Below, piece after piece: positions 27,877-36,353 of a stretch of DNA of 64,000 nt. The notes under the pieces are model-generated. The model was given only the letters and a program-made list of their open reading frames with translations. It ran no database searches and was not told the DNA's origin. The position numbers and the translations under genes are program-made. Source of the DNA: Liminaster sp902770595 (GTDB taxonomy: Bacteria; Bacteroidota; Bacteroidia; Bacteroidales; UBA3663). The stretch's first letter is position 1, and every line of letters begins with the position of its first letter. The stretch spans positions 26,508-90,507 of the forward strand of contig CACXTQ010000002.1 in the NCBI GenBank assembly GCA_902770595.1. The letters are read 5' to 3'.

Positions 27877-29106
27877 TCAATCCTGCGTCATCATCGACTT
27901 GCGTCCCTGCAGCTGTGCAGCACTGTCGATGACGAATGTGCCATTGACCGCGATGATTTCGCCCTCAGCCAGGCCGTCGGTGATGACGTAGCTGTCGCCT
28001 ATCGCTGGGCCGAGCGTCACCTGACGGATCACGAACGTGGGCAGTTCCTCGGTCTCGTCGAGCACATAGACCACGCTCCTTGGACCCGTCCACATCACCG
28101 CGCTCTTAGGGATGATGACCTCGTCATTGTACTGCTGGAGGTTGGCTTCGATGATGCCCGTGAGGAGCATTTCGGGCTTGAACCGACCGTTTCCGTTGGC
28201 CAGGTCAATGCGTACGTCGGCCGTACGGCTTCTGCCGTCGAGCAGCGGGTCGATATAGCTGATGCGGGCCTTGAAGATTTCTCCGGGCATCGCATCGGCC
28301 TTGAACTGTATCTCCTGCCCTACACGAATGAAGGGGAGGTCGCGCTCATAGGCTTCGAACACGCCCCACACCTTGCTGAGGTCCGAGATGACCAGCATCG
28401 GTTGTCCCTGGTTGACATAGGCACCCGGAGCCACATTGAGGCTCGTGACGGTGCCCGAAGTGTTGGCCTTCAACTGGACGTAAGGCGAAGGTTTGCCGCT
28501 CTCCTCGATTTCGCGAATCTGCTCTTCGGTGACATTGAGCAGACGAAGTTTCTCTTCGGCTGCTGTCACCAGCACCTTGCGTTGTGCGCCTTCGTACGAG
28601 AGGGCTGCACAGAGTTCCTGCGAGATGGCATAGAGCTCGGGCGAATAGATGGTGGCAAGCGTCTGTCCCTTCCGCACCTTGTCGCCTACAGCGGCAACCA
28701 TCAGTTGCTCGATGCGTCCTGCCACGTAGGCGCTCTGCGTCTGCTGCATGCGTGTGCTGGGCTGCACCTTGCCGAAGATGCGTATCTCGCTGTTGGCCAT
28801 TCCGCTGCTGACCTCCATGGTCTCGATGCCGGCAAGGGCAGCTGCTTCCTGGCTGAACATCACGGCATTTTCGTCGATGGCACTGCCTCCGGTATCCCCC
28901 ATCGGCGTGAGGTCCATGCCGCAGAGCGGACAGGTCGCCTTCGGGTCGGTGGACTTGATGTTGGGGTGCATCGAACAGACATAGACGGTTCCTCCCTCCT
29001 CGCCTTCGTTCCCGTTTTGCTTGGCGCTGTTGTTTCCGAAGATGAGCCAGCCGAGCAGGATGCCTGCCAACAGGACGCCTGTATATTTCAGAATATTCCT
29101 TTTCAT
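27877..29106 (-). CDS. cusB: RND efflux periplasmic adaptor (CusB/CzcB-like) with heavy-metal-binding domain
   Basis: The 409-residue protein has an N-terminal membrane anchor (about 8-23), then a heavy-metal-binding domain (VYVCSMHPNIKSTDPKATC, C44, C59, C62, in PLCGMDLTPM). A membrane-fusion adaptor follows, with lipoyl/hairpin and beta-barrel regions (YVAGRIEQLMVAAVGDKVRKGQTLATIYSPEL; VNQGQPMLVISDLSKVWGVFEAYERDLPFIRVGQ). It joins the inner-membrane pump to the outer-membrane channel. The TolC-like gene lies 24 nt upstream in the operon. Confidence 0.93.
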   Translation of the reverse strand: MKRNILKYTGVLLAGILLGWLIFGNNSAKQNGNEGEEGGTVYVCSMHPNIKSTDPKATCPLCGMDLTPMGDTGGSAIDENAVMFSQEAAALAGIETMEVSSGMANSEIRIFGKVQPSTRMQQTQSAYVAGRIEQLMVAAVGDKVRKGQTLATIYSPELYAISQELCAALSYEGAQRKVLVTAAEEKLRLLNVTEEQIREIEESGKPSPYVQLKANTSGTVTSLNVAPGAYVNQGQPMLVISDLSKVWGVFEAYERDLPFIRVGQEIQFKADAMPGEIFKARISYIDPLLDGRSRTADVRIDLANGNGRFKPEMLLTGIIEANLQQYNDEVIIPKSAVMWTGPRSVVYVLDETEELPTFVIRQVTLGPAIGDSYVITDGLAEGEIIAVNGTFVIDSAAQLQGRKSMMTQD

Positions 29107-29130
29107 ATTTGTTCTTGTTTGGTTTCCATT

Positions 29131-30426
29131 TTATTTGTTTCTACACTCCTCCTGTGTCTGTAGGCTGCTGCCATTGAGGGCAGCTATCTTTTCCATCTGG
29201 GCCACTGTCGTGTTGAACCTGGCCTTGGCTTCTGCAAGTTTCAGGGCAAGGGCGACGCGTTGGCGATCGGTTTCGAGCAGGTCCGAGAGGAGGGTTGTTT
29301 CAGCCACATATTCGGCGCGCATCAGTTCGAGGGTACGGTCCACGAGGTCGAGTTGCTGGCCGAGCAGTCTGATCTTGCGTTTGCTCTCTTCGGCTCTCTG
29401 CACGATGCCGAGCCATTGGCTTTCGAGGGCATCCCGCTGGCTAGCATACTTTTCGGCGGCTGCATTTTGCATCAGTTGGGCCTCCCGTATCGAGGCATTG
29501 GTCTTACGACGATAGATGGGCAGGCTGACCTTGAACATCGCCATCCACATGTCCTTGCCGTTCATGTCGGCCATCCGTGGCATCTTGGTCTCCTCGTTGA
29601 GCATATATTGTGCCCCAACGCCCAGCATAGGGCGCCCCATGTTGCGCATCTTCCTTTCGGTCTGCTCGAGGGCATTCTGCTCGTTGCGGATGGCCGCCAG
29701 TTCCGGACTTGCGTTCTCGATGTCGTCCATCGAGACGATGGGCATCTCACGCAGCACGATGCTGTCAGGCGTGACGATGTCACTGCCTGCCTCACGATGC
29801 ATCAGCAGGTTGAGTTGCTGTTTCTGGAGTGCGAGTTCGGTCTGAGCCGTCTCAAGTTGCTCCTCGAGGCTCAGTTCCTCGGTCTGTAGACGCAGCTGGT
29901 CGCTCATGTTGGCCTTCATCCTGCCGTTCGAAGGCGACTTGTATTGATAGAGCGCGGTCTCCTGGATTTGCTTTAGGAACGCGATATTCTGCCCGAGGGC
30001 GGTTATCTTTTCCTGTGTCGCAAGTATCTGATACCATTTTTCCTCCACCTGATAGGCAAGGTCGATGCCTTCCATGCGGTACATCTCGTACGCCTTTTCC
30101 ACCTGCCACTCCTTCTCTCGGCGAGCAGCCTTCATCGAACCGGGCCAGGGGAACATCTGCATCAGTCCGAAGGTGGCCACCTGTCGGCTGTTGACCAGTT
30201 CCATGGGGCTGGGATACCAGTTGACCGACAGTTCCGGATCACCGATGGTGCTGGCTGGGCAGACGGCTTCGAGCGCAGCCTTGTAGCTCTGCAATGCCGC
30301 TTTGGTCCTCGGACTGTTCTCTACGGCCGTCATCATGTACGCATACAGACTATCCGCCTGCTCTGCCGCCACAACCCTGCATTGCACTGCCGCAATTATA
30401 ACAATTAATAATGTATATCGTTTCAT
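29131..30426 (-). CDS. TolC-family outer-membrane efflux channel (CusC-like)
   Basis: The 431-residue protein has a signal peptide (ending VVAAEQ) and the paired helical/beta layout of outer-membrane efflux proteins, with two TolC repeats. The motifs GDPELSVNWYPSPMELVNSRQVATFGLMQMFPWPG and the coiled-coil segments near 140-215 and 315-410 fit metal-RND operon channels of Bacteroidetes. It exports metal through the outer membrane with the CusA- and CusB-like proteins encoded on either side. Confidence 0.9.
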   Translation of the reverse strand: MKRYTLLIVIIAAVQCRVVAAEQADSLYAYMMTAVENSPRTKAALQSYKAALEAVCPASTIGDPELSVNWYPSPMELVNSRQVATFGLMQMFPWPGSMKAARREKEWQVEKAYEMYRMEGIDLAYQVEEKWYQILATQEKITALGQNIAFLKQIQETALYQYKSPSNGRMKANMSDQLRLQTEELSLEEQLETAQTELALQKQQLNLLMHREAGSDIVTPDSIVLREMPIVSMDDIENASPELAAIRNEQNALEQTERKMRNMGRPMLGVGAQYMLNEETKMPRMADMNGKDMWMAMFKVSLPIYRRKTNASIREAQLMQNAAAEKYASQRDALESQWLGIVQRAEESKRKIRLLGQQLDLVDRTLELMRAEYVAETTLLSDLLETDRQRVALALKLAEAKARFNTTVAQMEKIAALNGSSLQTQEECRNK

Positions 30427-30789
30427 ATTTTTATTTTAAACATGAATTATCGCGAATTAACGCAAATATATCTTTTAGTTTTGTAGATTCGTGTGATTCG
30501 TGTGATTCGTGTTCTTTAAAAAAATTCTTAAATTCGCAAATTCGTGATAAAAAAACAGGACCCGGATTACTTTTTCTGGCGTAGCCTTTTTTCTACTCCA
30601 AAGATTTGGAGTCTTTTTCTCTTTTTGAAAGGTGTAGCACGGCCTTGCCGTGCGCTGATAAGTGATACATACAGATGAGAATGCTTGCATTCGCAGATGG
30701 ATGTAGCGCTCATCAGCTCCTGGTGCTCTGCACCAACACCTTTCATAAAGCTTTTTTTTCTTATCAAATTCGCAAATTCGTGACAAAAA
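30427..30789. other. Intergenic gap inside the metal-efflux operon: short repeats and a strongly folded element
   Basis: The 362-nt gap separates two genes of one operon. It holds ATTCGTGTG tandem repeats (30487-30513) and a plus-strand-oriented terminator-like hairpin (ACTCCAAA/TTTGGAGT, 30595-30612, then CTTTTTCT). It also holds a multi-branched palindromic element (30627-30744), listed separately. No gene is seen. Confidence 0.7.
30627..30744. repeat. Multi-hairpin palindromic element (possible mobile MITE/REP-like or structured RNA)
   Basis: A perfect 9-bp outer stem (GAAAGGTGT at 30627-30635 with ACACCTTTC at 30736-30744) encloses several arms. One is GCACGG-CCTTG-CCGTGC (30637-30653). 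Another is a long arm closed by GCTGAT/ATCAGC (30654-30659 and 30712-30717), capped by GAATG-CTTG-CATTC (30679-30692). The last is TGGTGC-TCT-GCACCA (30721-30735). Symmetry makes either strand foldable. Its place inside an operon suggests insertion. Confidence 0.65.
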
Positions 30790-33700
30790 CTACTTTCTCA
30801 GCGCACCTTCCCTCCACCAGCATTGCAGCACCGGCACCATGAACATCGTCATCTCCTGGATTATCATGCCACCGAAGGTCGGTATCGACATCGGGATCAT
30901 GATGTCGGCACCCTTGCCCGTCGACGAAAGCACAGGCAGCAACGCAATGAGGGTGGTGGCAGTGGTCATACAGGCCGGACGCACGCGTTTGCGCCCTGCT
31001 TCGACCACCGCTTCGATGATTTCCTCCTTCGACTTGGGTTGGCGATGCAGGAAGGTGTGATGGATATAGGTACCCATCAGCACGCCGTCGTCGGTGGCAA
31101 CGCCAAAGAGGGCGATGAAGCCCACCCAGACGGCCACGCTCAGATTGATCTGATGCATCCCGAACAGGTCACGCATGTTGACACCCGCTATCGTGATGTC
31201 GAGGAACCAGTCCTGCCCATAGAGCCACAGCATGATGAAGCCACCTGCAAACGCCATGAAGACACCCGAGAAGTGAATCAGCGAGGCAGAGATGGTGCCG
31301 AACTGGAAGTAGAGTATCAGCAGAATCAGGAGCAGGGCCATAGGAATCACCACCTTAAGGCGTTGCATAGCGTGATGCTGCTGCTCGTAGCTTCCCGTAA
31401 ACTGGAAGGTGACGCCCTTGGGCAAAACGATCTCGCCGCTTGCTACCTTCTCCTTAAGCGCCTTGTCGGCCTTTTCCACTACGTTGACCTCTGCCTCTTT
31501 GCCCGCCTTGTCGAAGGTGACATAGCCCAGCAGGTAGGTGTTCTCGCTGTTGATCATCGTGGCACCCTTGGTAAATCGGATGTCGGCCACCTGGCCCAAG
31601 GGAATCTGTGTGCCATCGGGAGCCGTCACCAGTATGCTGGCCAACGACTCGGGATCATTGCGGTATTCGCGTGCATAGCGCACACGTATCTTGAAGCGCT
31701 CTCGTCCTTCCACGGTGTTGCCCTCTGCCATACCTCCGATGGCGGTCTCGATCACGTTCTGTACCGATTGTATCGAAATGCCGTAGCGACCGAGCTTCTC
31801 GCGGTCGGGAGCAATCTCGATGTAGGGAGCGCCCGTCGAACGATCGTAGAACACCGAATTCGTATTGATGAAGTCCATCTCGCGAAGTGCCTTCTCAAAC
31901 TGCAGACCTGCCTGCTCGATGCTCTCCAGGTCGGGACCATAGACCTTGAGGCCCATGGGCGACTTGAGGCCTGTCGAAAGCATGACGAGGCGTGTCGCAA
32001 TGGGCTGGAGCTTGGGCGAACCCGTCAGTCCCGGCAGATTTGCAGCCTCCGTGATGGCATCCCAGATGTCGTCCTTCGAACGTATGTTGCGACGCCATTG
32101 GCGGAAATAACGTCCGCCACCATCCGGAATCAGGCTATCCTTCGGCACCTTGCGCCATTGTGTTTCGGGGTCGTAGGTACTGCCGTCCTTGAGCACGAAT
32201 GCACCCGAGGCATCGGTGCGGAAGCGCTGGCGATGTCCGTTGGCATCGAGCATGTATTCGGGTACGTAGTTGATCGTGGTCTCGTACATCTGGATTGGTG
32301 CAGGGTCGAGGGCGCTCTCCACGCGTCCCCATTTGCCCACGGCACTCTCCACTTCGGGGATGGCCGAAAGTCTGCGGTCCAGGATGCGGCAGTATTCGAG
32401 GTTCTGCTCCACACCCGCATGCGGCATCGAGGTGGGCATGAGCATGAACGAACCCTCGTCAAGCGAAGGCATGAACTCCTTGCCCAGTCCGCTCCAGATC
32501 CACAGGCCGAAGGCAATGATCAGTGTGGGAATCATCATGAAGATCCACCTATGAACGAGTACCCAGCGCAGCATCCGTTCGTAGTAATATTGGAACACCC
32601 ACAACATACCCAGCACGGCTCCGATGATGAAGACGACAAGCAGATAGTTGGCAACGATGCCGTTGTCGGGGCCAAGGGGCAGCCAGTGCGAAGTGAGCAC
32701 ATAGGTGGCAAGGAGTACGATTACGCCTATCAGCAGATGATTGGCGGTGAACTTCAGCTTGCCGATGTGGTACTTCTTCTCATTGTATTTCTCCGTTCCG
32801 TCCTTACGGCCCAGAATCCTTTTGGCCCAACGCTGCGGCCTCGGTACCGAGAACACCCAATACGCCAGGGTAGGCAGCACCACATAGCCCAGCACAAGGG
32901 CGCTCAGCAGGGCAAAGGTCTTGGTGAAGGCCAGGGGCTGGAACATCTTTCCTTCCTGCGCCTCCATAGCAAAGATGGGCAGGAAGCTGACGATGGTGGT
33001 AGCCATGGCGGTCAGCACGGCACCCGACACTTCCGATGCCGACTCACTGATCAAGTCTTCGAGTTCCTTGCCACGCAGATGTATGGTGCGGTAGCGGCCT
33101 CCCGCCTTCTCCTCCATGCGTCTGACGATGTTCTCCATGAAGACCACTCCCACATCGACCATCACACCGATGGCGATGGCAATGCCCGACAAGGCTACGA
33201 TATTGGCCTCGATGCCAACCAGTTTCATCACAATGAATGTCGACAGCACGGCCAAGGGAAGCATGGCACTGATGACGATCGAAGCACGCAGGTTGATGAC
33301 GAGTATCAGCACCACGATGATGCAGATCATGATTTCGTGCAGCAACGCATCCTCAAGGGTGCCGATGGTCTCCTTGATGAGCTGCGTGCGGTCGTAGAAA
33401 GGCACCACCGTCACCTTCGAAGTGCGTCCGTCGGCAAGCTTCTTTTCAGGCAAACCTGCCGAAAGGATGTCGATCTGCTTCTTCACATTGGTGATCACCT
33501 CCATCGGATTGCTGCCGTAACGCGCCACGACAACGCCTCCGACGGCTTCCTGGCCCATCTTGTCAAGACCTCCGCGGCGGTCACCCGGTCCAAACGACAC
33601 GTGCGCCACGTCCTTGACTTGGACAGGCACGCCGTCCACCGATGTGATAGCAGCCTCCTCGATGTCCTTCAGCGTCTTCACATAACCCAGTCCGCGGATG

Positions 33701-34446
33701 ATGTATTCGGCCTTGTTGACCTCCATGGTGCCCGCGCCCACGTCGATGTTCGAATTGAGCACCGCCAGCATCGCCTGATTTAAGCTGATGCCGTAGCTGC
33801 GCAGGGCATCGGGGTCGAGATCGACCTGATATTCCTTCACATAACCGCCTACGCTGGCGACCTCGCTCACACCCGCAGCGGCGCTGAGCTGATAGCGCAC
33901 GTCGAAGTCCTGGATGGTGCGCAGCTCGTGCGGATCCCATCCAGGTGTAGGTTCACCCGTCTCGGGGTCACGTCCCTCGAGGGTGTACCAGAAGATCTGT
34001 CCCAGTGCAGTGGCATCGGGTCCAAGAGTAGGCTGTACGCCAGCAGGAAGCAGTCCCGTCGGCAGGGAATTGAGTTTCTCAAGGATGCGCGAACGACTCC
34101 AGTAGAACTCCACATCCTCCTCGAAGATGATATAGATGAACGACATGCCCATCATCGAGGTGCTTCGGATGGTCCTCACTCCAGGAATGCCCAGCAGTGC
34201 GGTAGTCAGCGGATAGGTCACCTGGTCCTGTATGTCCTTGGGCGAACGGCCCATCCATTCGGTGGCAATGATCTGCTGGTTGTCGCCCACATCGGGGATA
34301 GCATCCACAGCCACCGGATCGCGTGGCACCAGCTCATTGTCCCAGTTGAATGGAGCAGTCACGATGCCACCGAGGATGACAGTTAGGAGCAGGAATAGCG
34401 TGACGATCCTGTTCCGCAGAAAATAATTTATGATTTTATCAAGCAT
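30790..34446 (-). CDS. cusA: Heavy-metal efflux RND transporter (CusA/CzcA family)
   Basis: The 1218-residue inner-membrane pump begins with the first transmembrane helix (RNRIVTLFLLLTVILGGIVTA) and carries HME-RND signatures: DVGDNQQIIATEWMGRSPKDIQDQVTYPLTTALLGIPGV near the N-terminus and IAIAIGVMVDVGVVFMENIVRR in TM4. Met-rich stretches occur in the porter region (GSFMLMPTSMPHAG). The C-terminal half contains GVATDDGVLMGTYIH and RRPACMTTATTLIALLPVL-like segments. It is longer than the roughly 1040 residues of CusA, as is common for Bacteroidetes members, with an extra hydrophobic stretch about 560-640. It drives Cu(I)/Ag(I)-type efflux by proton exchange. The exact metal is not determined. 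Confidence 0.95.
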   Translation of the reverse strand: MLDKIINYFLRNRIVTLFLLLTVILGGIVTAPFNWDNELVPRDPVAVDAIPDVGDNQQIIATEWMGRSPKDIQDQVTYPLTTALLGIPGVRTIRSTSMMGMSFIYIIFEEDVEFYWSRSRILEKLNSLPTGLLPAGVQPTLGPDATALGQIFWYTLEGRDPETGEPTPGWDPHELRTIQDFDVRYQLSAAAGVSEVASVGGYVKEYQVDLDPDALRSYGISLNQAMLAVLNSNIDVGAGTMEVNKAEYIIRGLGYVKTLKDIEEAAITSVDGVPVQVKDVAHVSFGPGDRRGGLDKMGQEAVGGVVVARYGSNPMEVITNVKKQIDILSAGLPEKKLADGRTSKVTVVPFYDRTQLIKETIGTLEDALLHEIMICIIVVLILVINLRASIVISAMLPLAVLSTFIVMKLVGIEANIVALSGIAIAIGVMVDVGVVFMENIVRRMEEKAGGRYRTIHLRGKELEDLISESASEVSGAVLTAMATTIVSFLPIFAMEAQEGKMFQPLAFTKTFALLSALVLGYVVLPTLAYWVFSVPRPQRWAKRILGRKDGTEKYNEKKYHIGKLKFTANHLLIGVIVLLATYVLTSHWLPLGPDNGIVANYLLVVFIIGAVLGMLWVFQYYYERMLRWVLVHRWIFMMIPTLIIAFGLWIWSGLGKEFMPSLDEGSFMLMPTSMPHAGVEQNLEYCRILDRRLSAIPEVESAVGKWGRVESALDPAPIQMYETTINYVPEYMLDANGHRQRFRTDASGAFVLKDGSTYDPETQWRKVPKDSLIPDGGGRYFRQWRRNIRSKDDIWDAITEAANLPGLTGSPKLQPIATRLVMLSTGLKSPMGLKVYGPDLESIEQAGLQFEKALREMDFINTNSVFYDRSTGAPYIEIAPDREKLGRYGISIQSVQNVIETAIGGMAEGNTVEGRERFKIRVRYAREYRNDPESLASILVTAPDGTQIPLGQVADIRFTKGATMINSENTYLLGYVTFDKAGKEAEVNVVEKADKALKEKVASGEIVLPKGVTFQFTGSYEQQHHAMQRLKVVIPMALLLILLILYFQFGTISASLIHFSGVFMAFAGGFIMLWLYGQDWFLDITIAGVNMRDLFGMHQINLSVAVWVGFIALFGVATDDGVLMGTYIHHTFLHRQPKSKEEIIEAVVEAGRKRVRPACMTTATTLIALLPVLSSTGKGADIMIPMSIPTFGGMIIQEMTMFMVPVLQCWWREGALRK

Positions 34447-34475
34447 GGATTAATGTGTTAAATTTATGATCATAA

Positions 34476-34596
34476 GGGCTGTTAAGGGGAGTAAAAAGGG
34501 ACGTCACCTTCGCCAATAGATAATGGCACCCAAGAAACATTCGTCCCTTAAAATCCCTTCCATTCCCTTAGAATCCCTTAAAATCCCTTAGAATCG
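34476..34596 (+). repeat. Dispersed AGGGATT/AATCCCT palindromic element, copy 3
   Basis: A short left arm (AAGGGGAGTAAAAAGGGA) is followed by the core at 34525-34549 (GGCACCCAAGAAACATTCG followed by TCCCTT). A right arm of five AATCCCTT-type units ends at about 34596. The core matches copies at 5136 and 5772. It lies between the Cys-rich gene and cusA in the minus-strand operon. Confidence 0.7.
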
Positions 34597-34657
34597 TATA
34601 CGTCAGCACATGCCATCCCTATCAAGGAACGGCAAACCGACTCTCAGCAAAGTCGTC

Positions 34658-35167
34658 TTAACACAAAAGGACACAGTTATGGCATAGTACCTCCCTTGGA
34701 GGCACTATCAGATGGTCATCAATAAGGTTTCGGTTCTGAGGCTGCTCGATCTGCAGCAGCCAGTTATCGATACAAATGCCCAACAGTGCCATCATCGGCA
34801 CCATCTCAGCAGGAGTAGGTATTTCAATATGATCGTCACAAGTAATAGTCGGCTGCATCGTCATCGGCACCACCTCCATGCAGCTCTCCATCTCATTTTC
34901 AGAAGTAGCCTCGCAGCATGTCTCCTCCTCCACAGGTTCAGGCATGCAGCAGCTCTCTTCCACAAGTTCAACTCCACAGCACGTCTCCTCTTCCACAGTA
35001 GCAGGCATGCAGCAAGTCATCGCAGGTTGCGAATCAAGCATCTTGAAGACACTCAGCTTCCACGTCCCAGCCATATTGCAATGTATCAACGCAGGACTAC
35101 TCCCCATGATGACTAGCATCATCAGGAGTGCAATCAATATAAAGATTTGTCCAATTCGTTGAATCAT
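34658..35167 (-). CDS. Small membrane-anchored Cys-rich protein, first gene of the metal-efflux operon
   Basis: The 169-residue protein has one N-terminal hydrophobic segment (about 5-27). Four CC pairs occur at 52-53, 63-64, 73-74 and 84-85 in a repeat of the form TCCMPxxVEEETCCxxELVE. More single Cys residues follow, and the protein ends PPREVLCHNCVLLC. The His/Cys start, central CC and late PP resemble the small HYC_CC_PP-type proteins found beside metal-efflux genes in Bacteroidetes. The acidic CC-repeat block looks like a local expansion. Metal binding in the periplasm is inferred. Confidence 0.7.
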   Translation of the reverse strand: MIQRIGQIFILIALLMMLVIMGSSPALIHCNMAGTWKLSVFKMLDSQPAMTCCMPATVEEETCCGVELVEESCCMPEPVEEETCCEATSENEMESCMEVVPMTMQPTITCDDHIEIPTPAEMVPMMALLGICIDNWLLQIEQPQNRNLIDDHLIVPPREVLCHNCVLLC

Positions 35168-35204
35168 AGCAATAGCAATGGCCTATCTATCAAATTTTCC
35201 GCTG

Positions 35205-35236
35205 CAAAGATAGCGCAAATTTCTCAACCCACCAAA
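35205..35236 (-). promoter_or_regulatory. Promoter of the metal-efflux operon
   Basis: On the minus strand TTTG (35233-35236) is separated by 20 nt from TATCTTTG (35205-35212). The Cys-rich gene starts 37 nt downstream. No metal-regulator operator is evident. Confidence 0.7.
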
Positions 35237-35423
35237 TTTTAACCCCAAAAAACTCTTAATCCCCCTTTTTTTGTCGTCATTCCTCCCCCATAAGCAGGAT
35301 AATAAACTCGAAAGGTGTCGACCAGCCCGAAACGTCCGTTGTCCGTTTTGTCACTCATCTACCCTATTTTTGACTACATACAAAGAAAATAAAACCAAAA
35401 TTTGCTTTTTTTGCCTAAAAACG
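35237..35423. other. Intergenic stretch between the divergent metal-efflux and SrfB/SrfC operons
   Basis: AT-rich sequence without a credible gene. It lies between two outward-facing promoters. I see no strong repeat or hairpin in it. Confidence 0.5.
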
Positions 35424-35453
35424 TTTGCATTTCTAAAAAAATATTTATATTTG
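35424..35453 (+). promoter_or_regulatory. Promoter of the SrfB/SrfC-containing operon
   Basis: TTTG at 35424-35427 and TATATTTG at 35446-35453 are 18 nt apart, close to the usual 19-21. The transcript would begin near 35460 and carry a leader of nearly 190 nt before the first ATG. I find no other credible promoter before 58700. Confidence 0.65.
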
Positions 35454-35459
35454 CACCGT

Positions 35460-35646
35460 TGCTTCGCATCGTTATCCTGACTTCAGGGGACACGAAGTAA
35501 AGCAGTGAATATGTTGCTGGATTTCAGTGCATCTATAATCATCATTCGATGTTGTCCGAAAAAGTCGGTGACGTCAGCCCCGTAGGTTACAAGCCTGACG
35601 GTGTCTCCCCATTGTGTTCAATAGATAATTTTCAGAAAGACACCCC
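35460..35646 (+). promoter_or_regulatory. Long 5' leader with potential hairpins before the antiterminator gene
   Basis: The 187-nt untranslated leader contains ACTTC-AGGGGACAC-GAAGT (about 35480-35500), a CGTCAG/CTGACG stem enclosing 17 nt (about 35575-35605), and GGTGTC that can pair with GACACC just before the start codon. Long leaders preceding UpxY/NusG-like genes are where such antiterminators act in Bacteroides capsule operons. I recognise no known riboswitch class. Confidence 0.45.
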
Positions 35647-36301
35647 ATGACTGACGCCTCTTCCCAGACTACAAATCCACGACAAACGCACACTCATAAT
35701 TCCATTCCTTCCTATGGCTCGTCAAGCAACGATGTCCATTGGTTTCCTATGCGTGTTGCGTACGATAAAGACGTGCTGACGATTTGCTTGGCCTTGAATG
35801 AGCAGAAGATCGAATACTTCTTACCGACTGATGATGCGGTAGTGGTGAATGGCGAATCCACAAAAGTAGTAAAAAAACCGAAATTAAAAGGATCTCATCT
35901 TCGTCCATTCCACCAAATCCCATCTCACCGAACTCAAGCACAAGAATACCAAGTGTCGCTATCTCCGATTTATCACCTATATCCCCTACAGCGAAATCCG
36001 AAACGGAATGACGCTCTTGGAGCGAAGTGCATCCAATAGGATTATCATCATTCCCGATGCTGAAATGGAGCAATTTATCAAGGTGGTATCGAATGACAAG
36101 ATAAATATCACGCTTATTCCTTATAGCGAAACATTCAATCACATTGGTCGCAAAATCCGAATCCTACAAGGACCGTTGGAAGATTGTGTCGGAACATTAC
36201 GACGCATCAAGAACAACAAGCATGTACACATTGACTGTGGCGGTATAGTCACGGTTCAACTGGGATATATGCGAAAGGAAATGTACGAATTGTTAGATTA
36301 A
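35647..36301 (+). pseudogene. UpxY/NusG-like transcription antiterminator, split by a one-base frameshift
   Basis: The first part (from ATG 35647) encodes HWFPMRVAYDKDVLTICLALNEQKIEYFLPTDD, the start of a NusG N-terminal domain. At about 35871-35891, where there are runs of A (AAAAAAA and AAAA), the frame must move forward one base. The second part then reads LIFVHSTKSHLTELKHKN, RFITYIPYSEIRNG, IIIIPDAEMEQFIKVVS and a KOW domain GRKIRILQGPLEDCVGTLRRI to the stop at 36301. The joined product would be about 217 residues, the normal size for UpxY-type antiterminators. Such proteins load on RNA polymerase at the leader of long operons. This is either a mutation, a sequencing error, or programmed frameshifting or phase-variable slippage at the A-run. 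It heads a roughly 23-kb gene set, which suits the role. Confidence 0.8.
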
Positions 36302-36353
36302 CGACAACATGTATATTCAAAAATGAAATAACATACAGTAATACTAAATCCAC

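Noticed and set aside
27853..29163. 436-codon plus-strand open frame opposite cusB
   Set aside because: Antisense shadow of a clear adaptor gene.
30823..33783. 986-codon plus-strand open frame opposite cusA
   Set aside because: Antisense shadow of a clear RND transporter; the His/Gln-rich translation has no recognisable fold.
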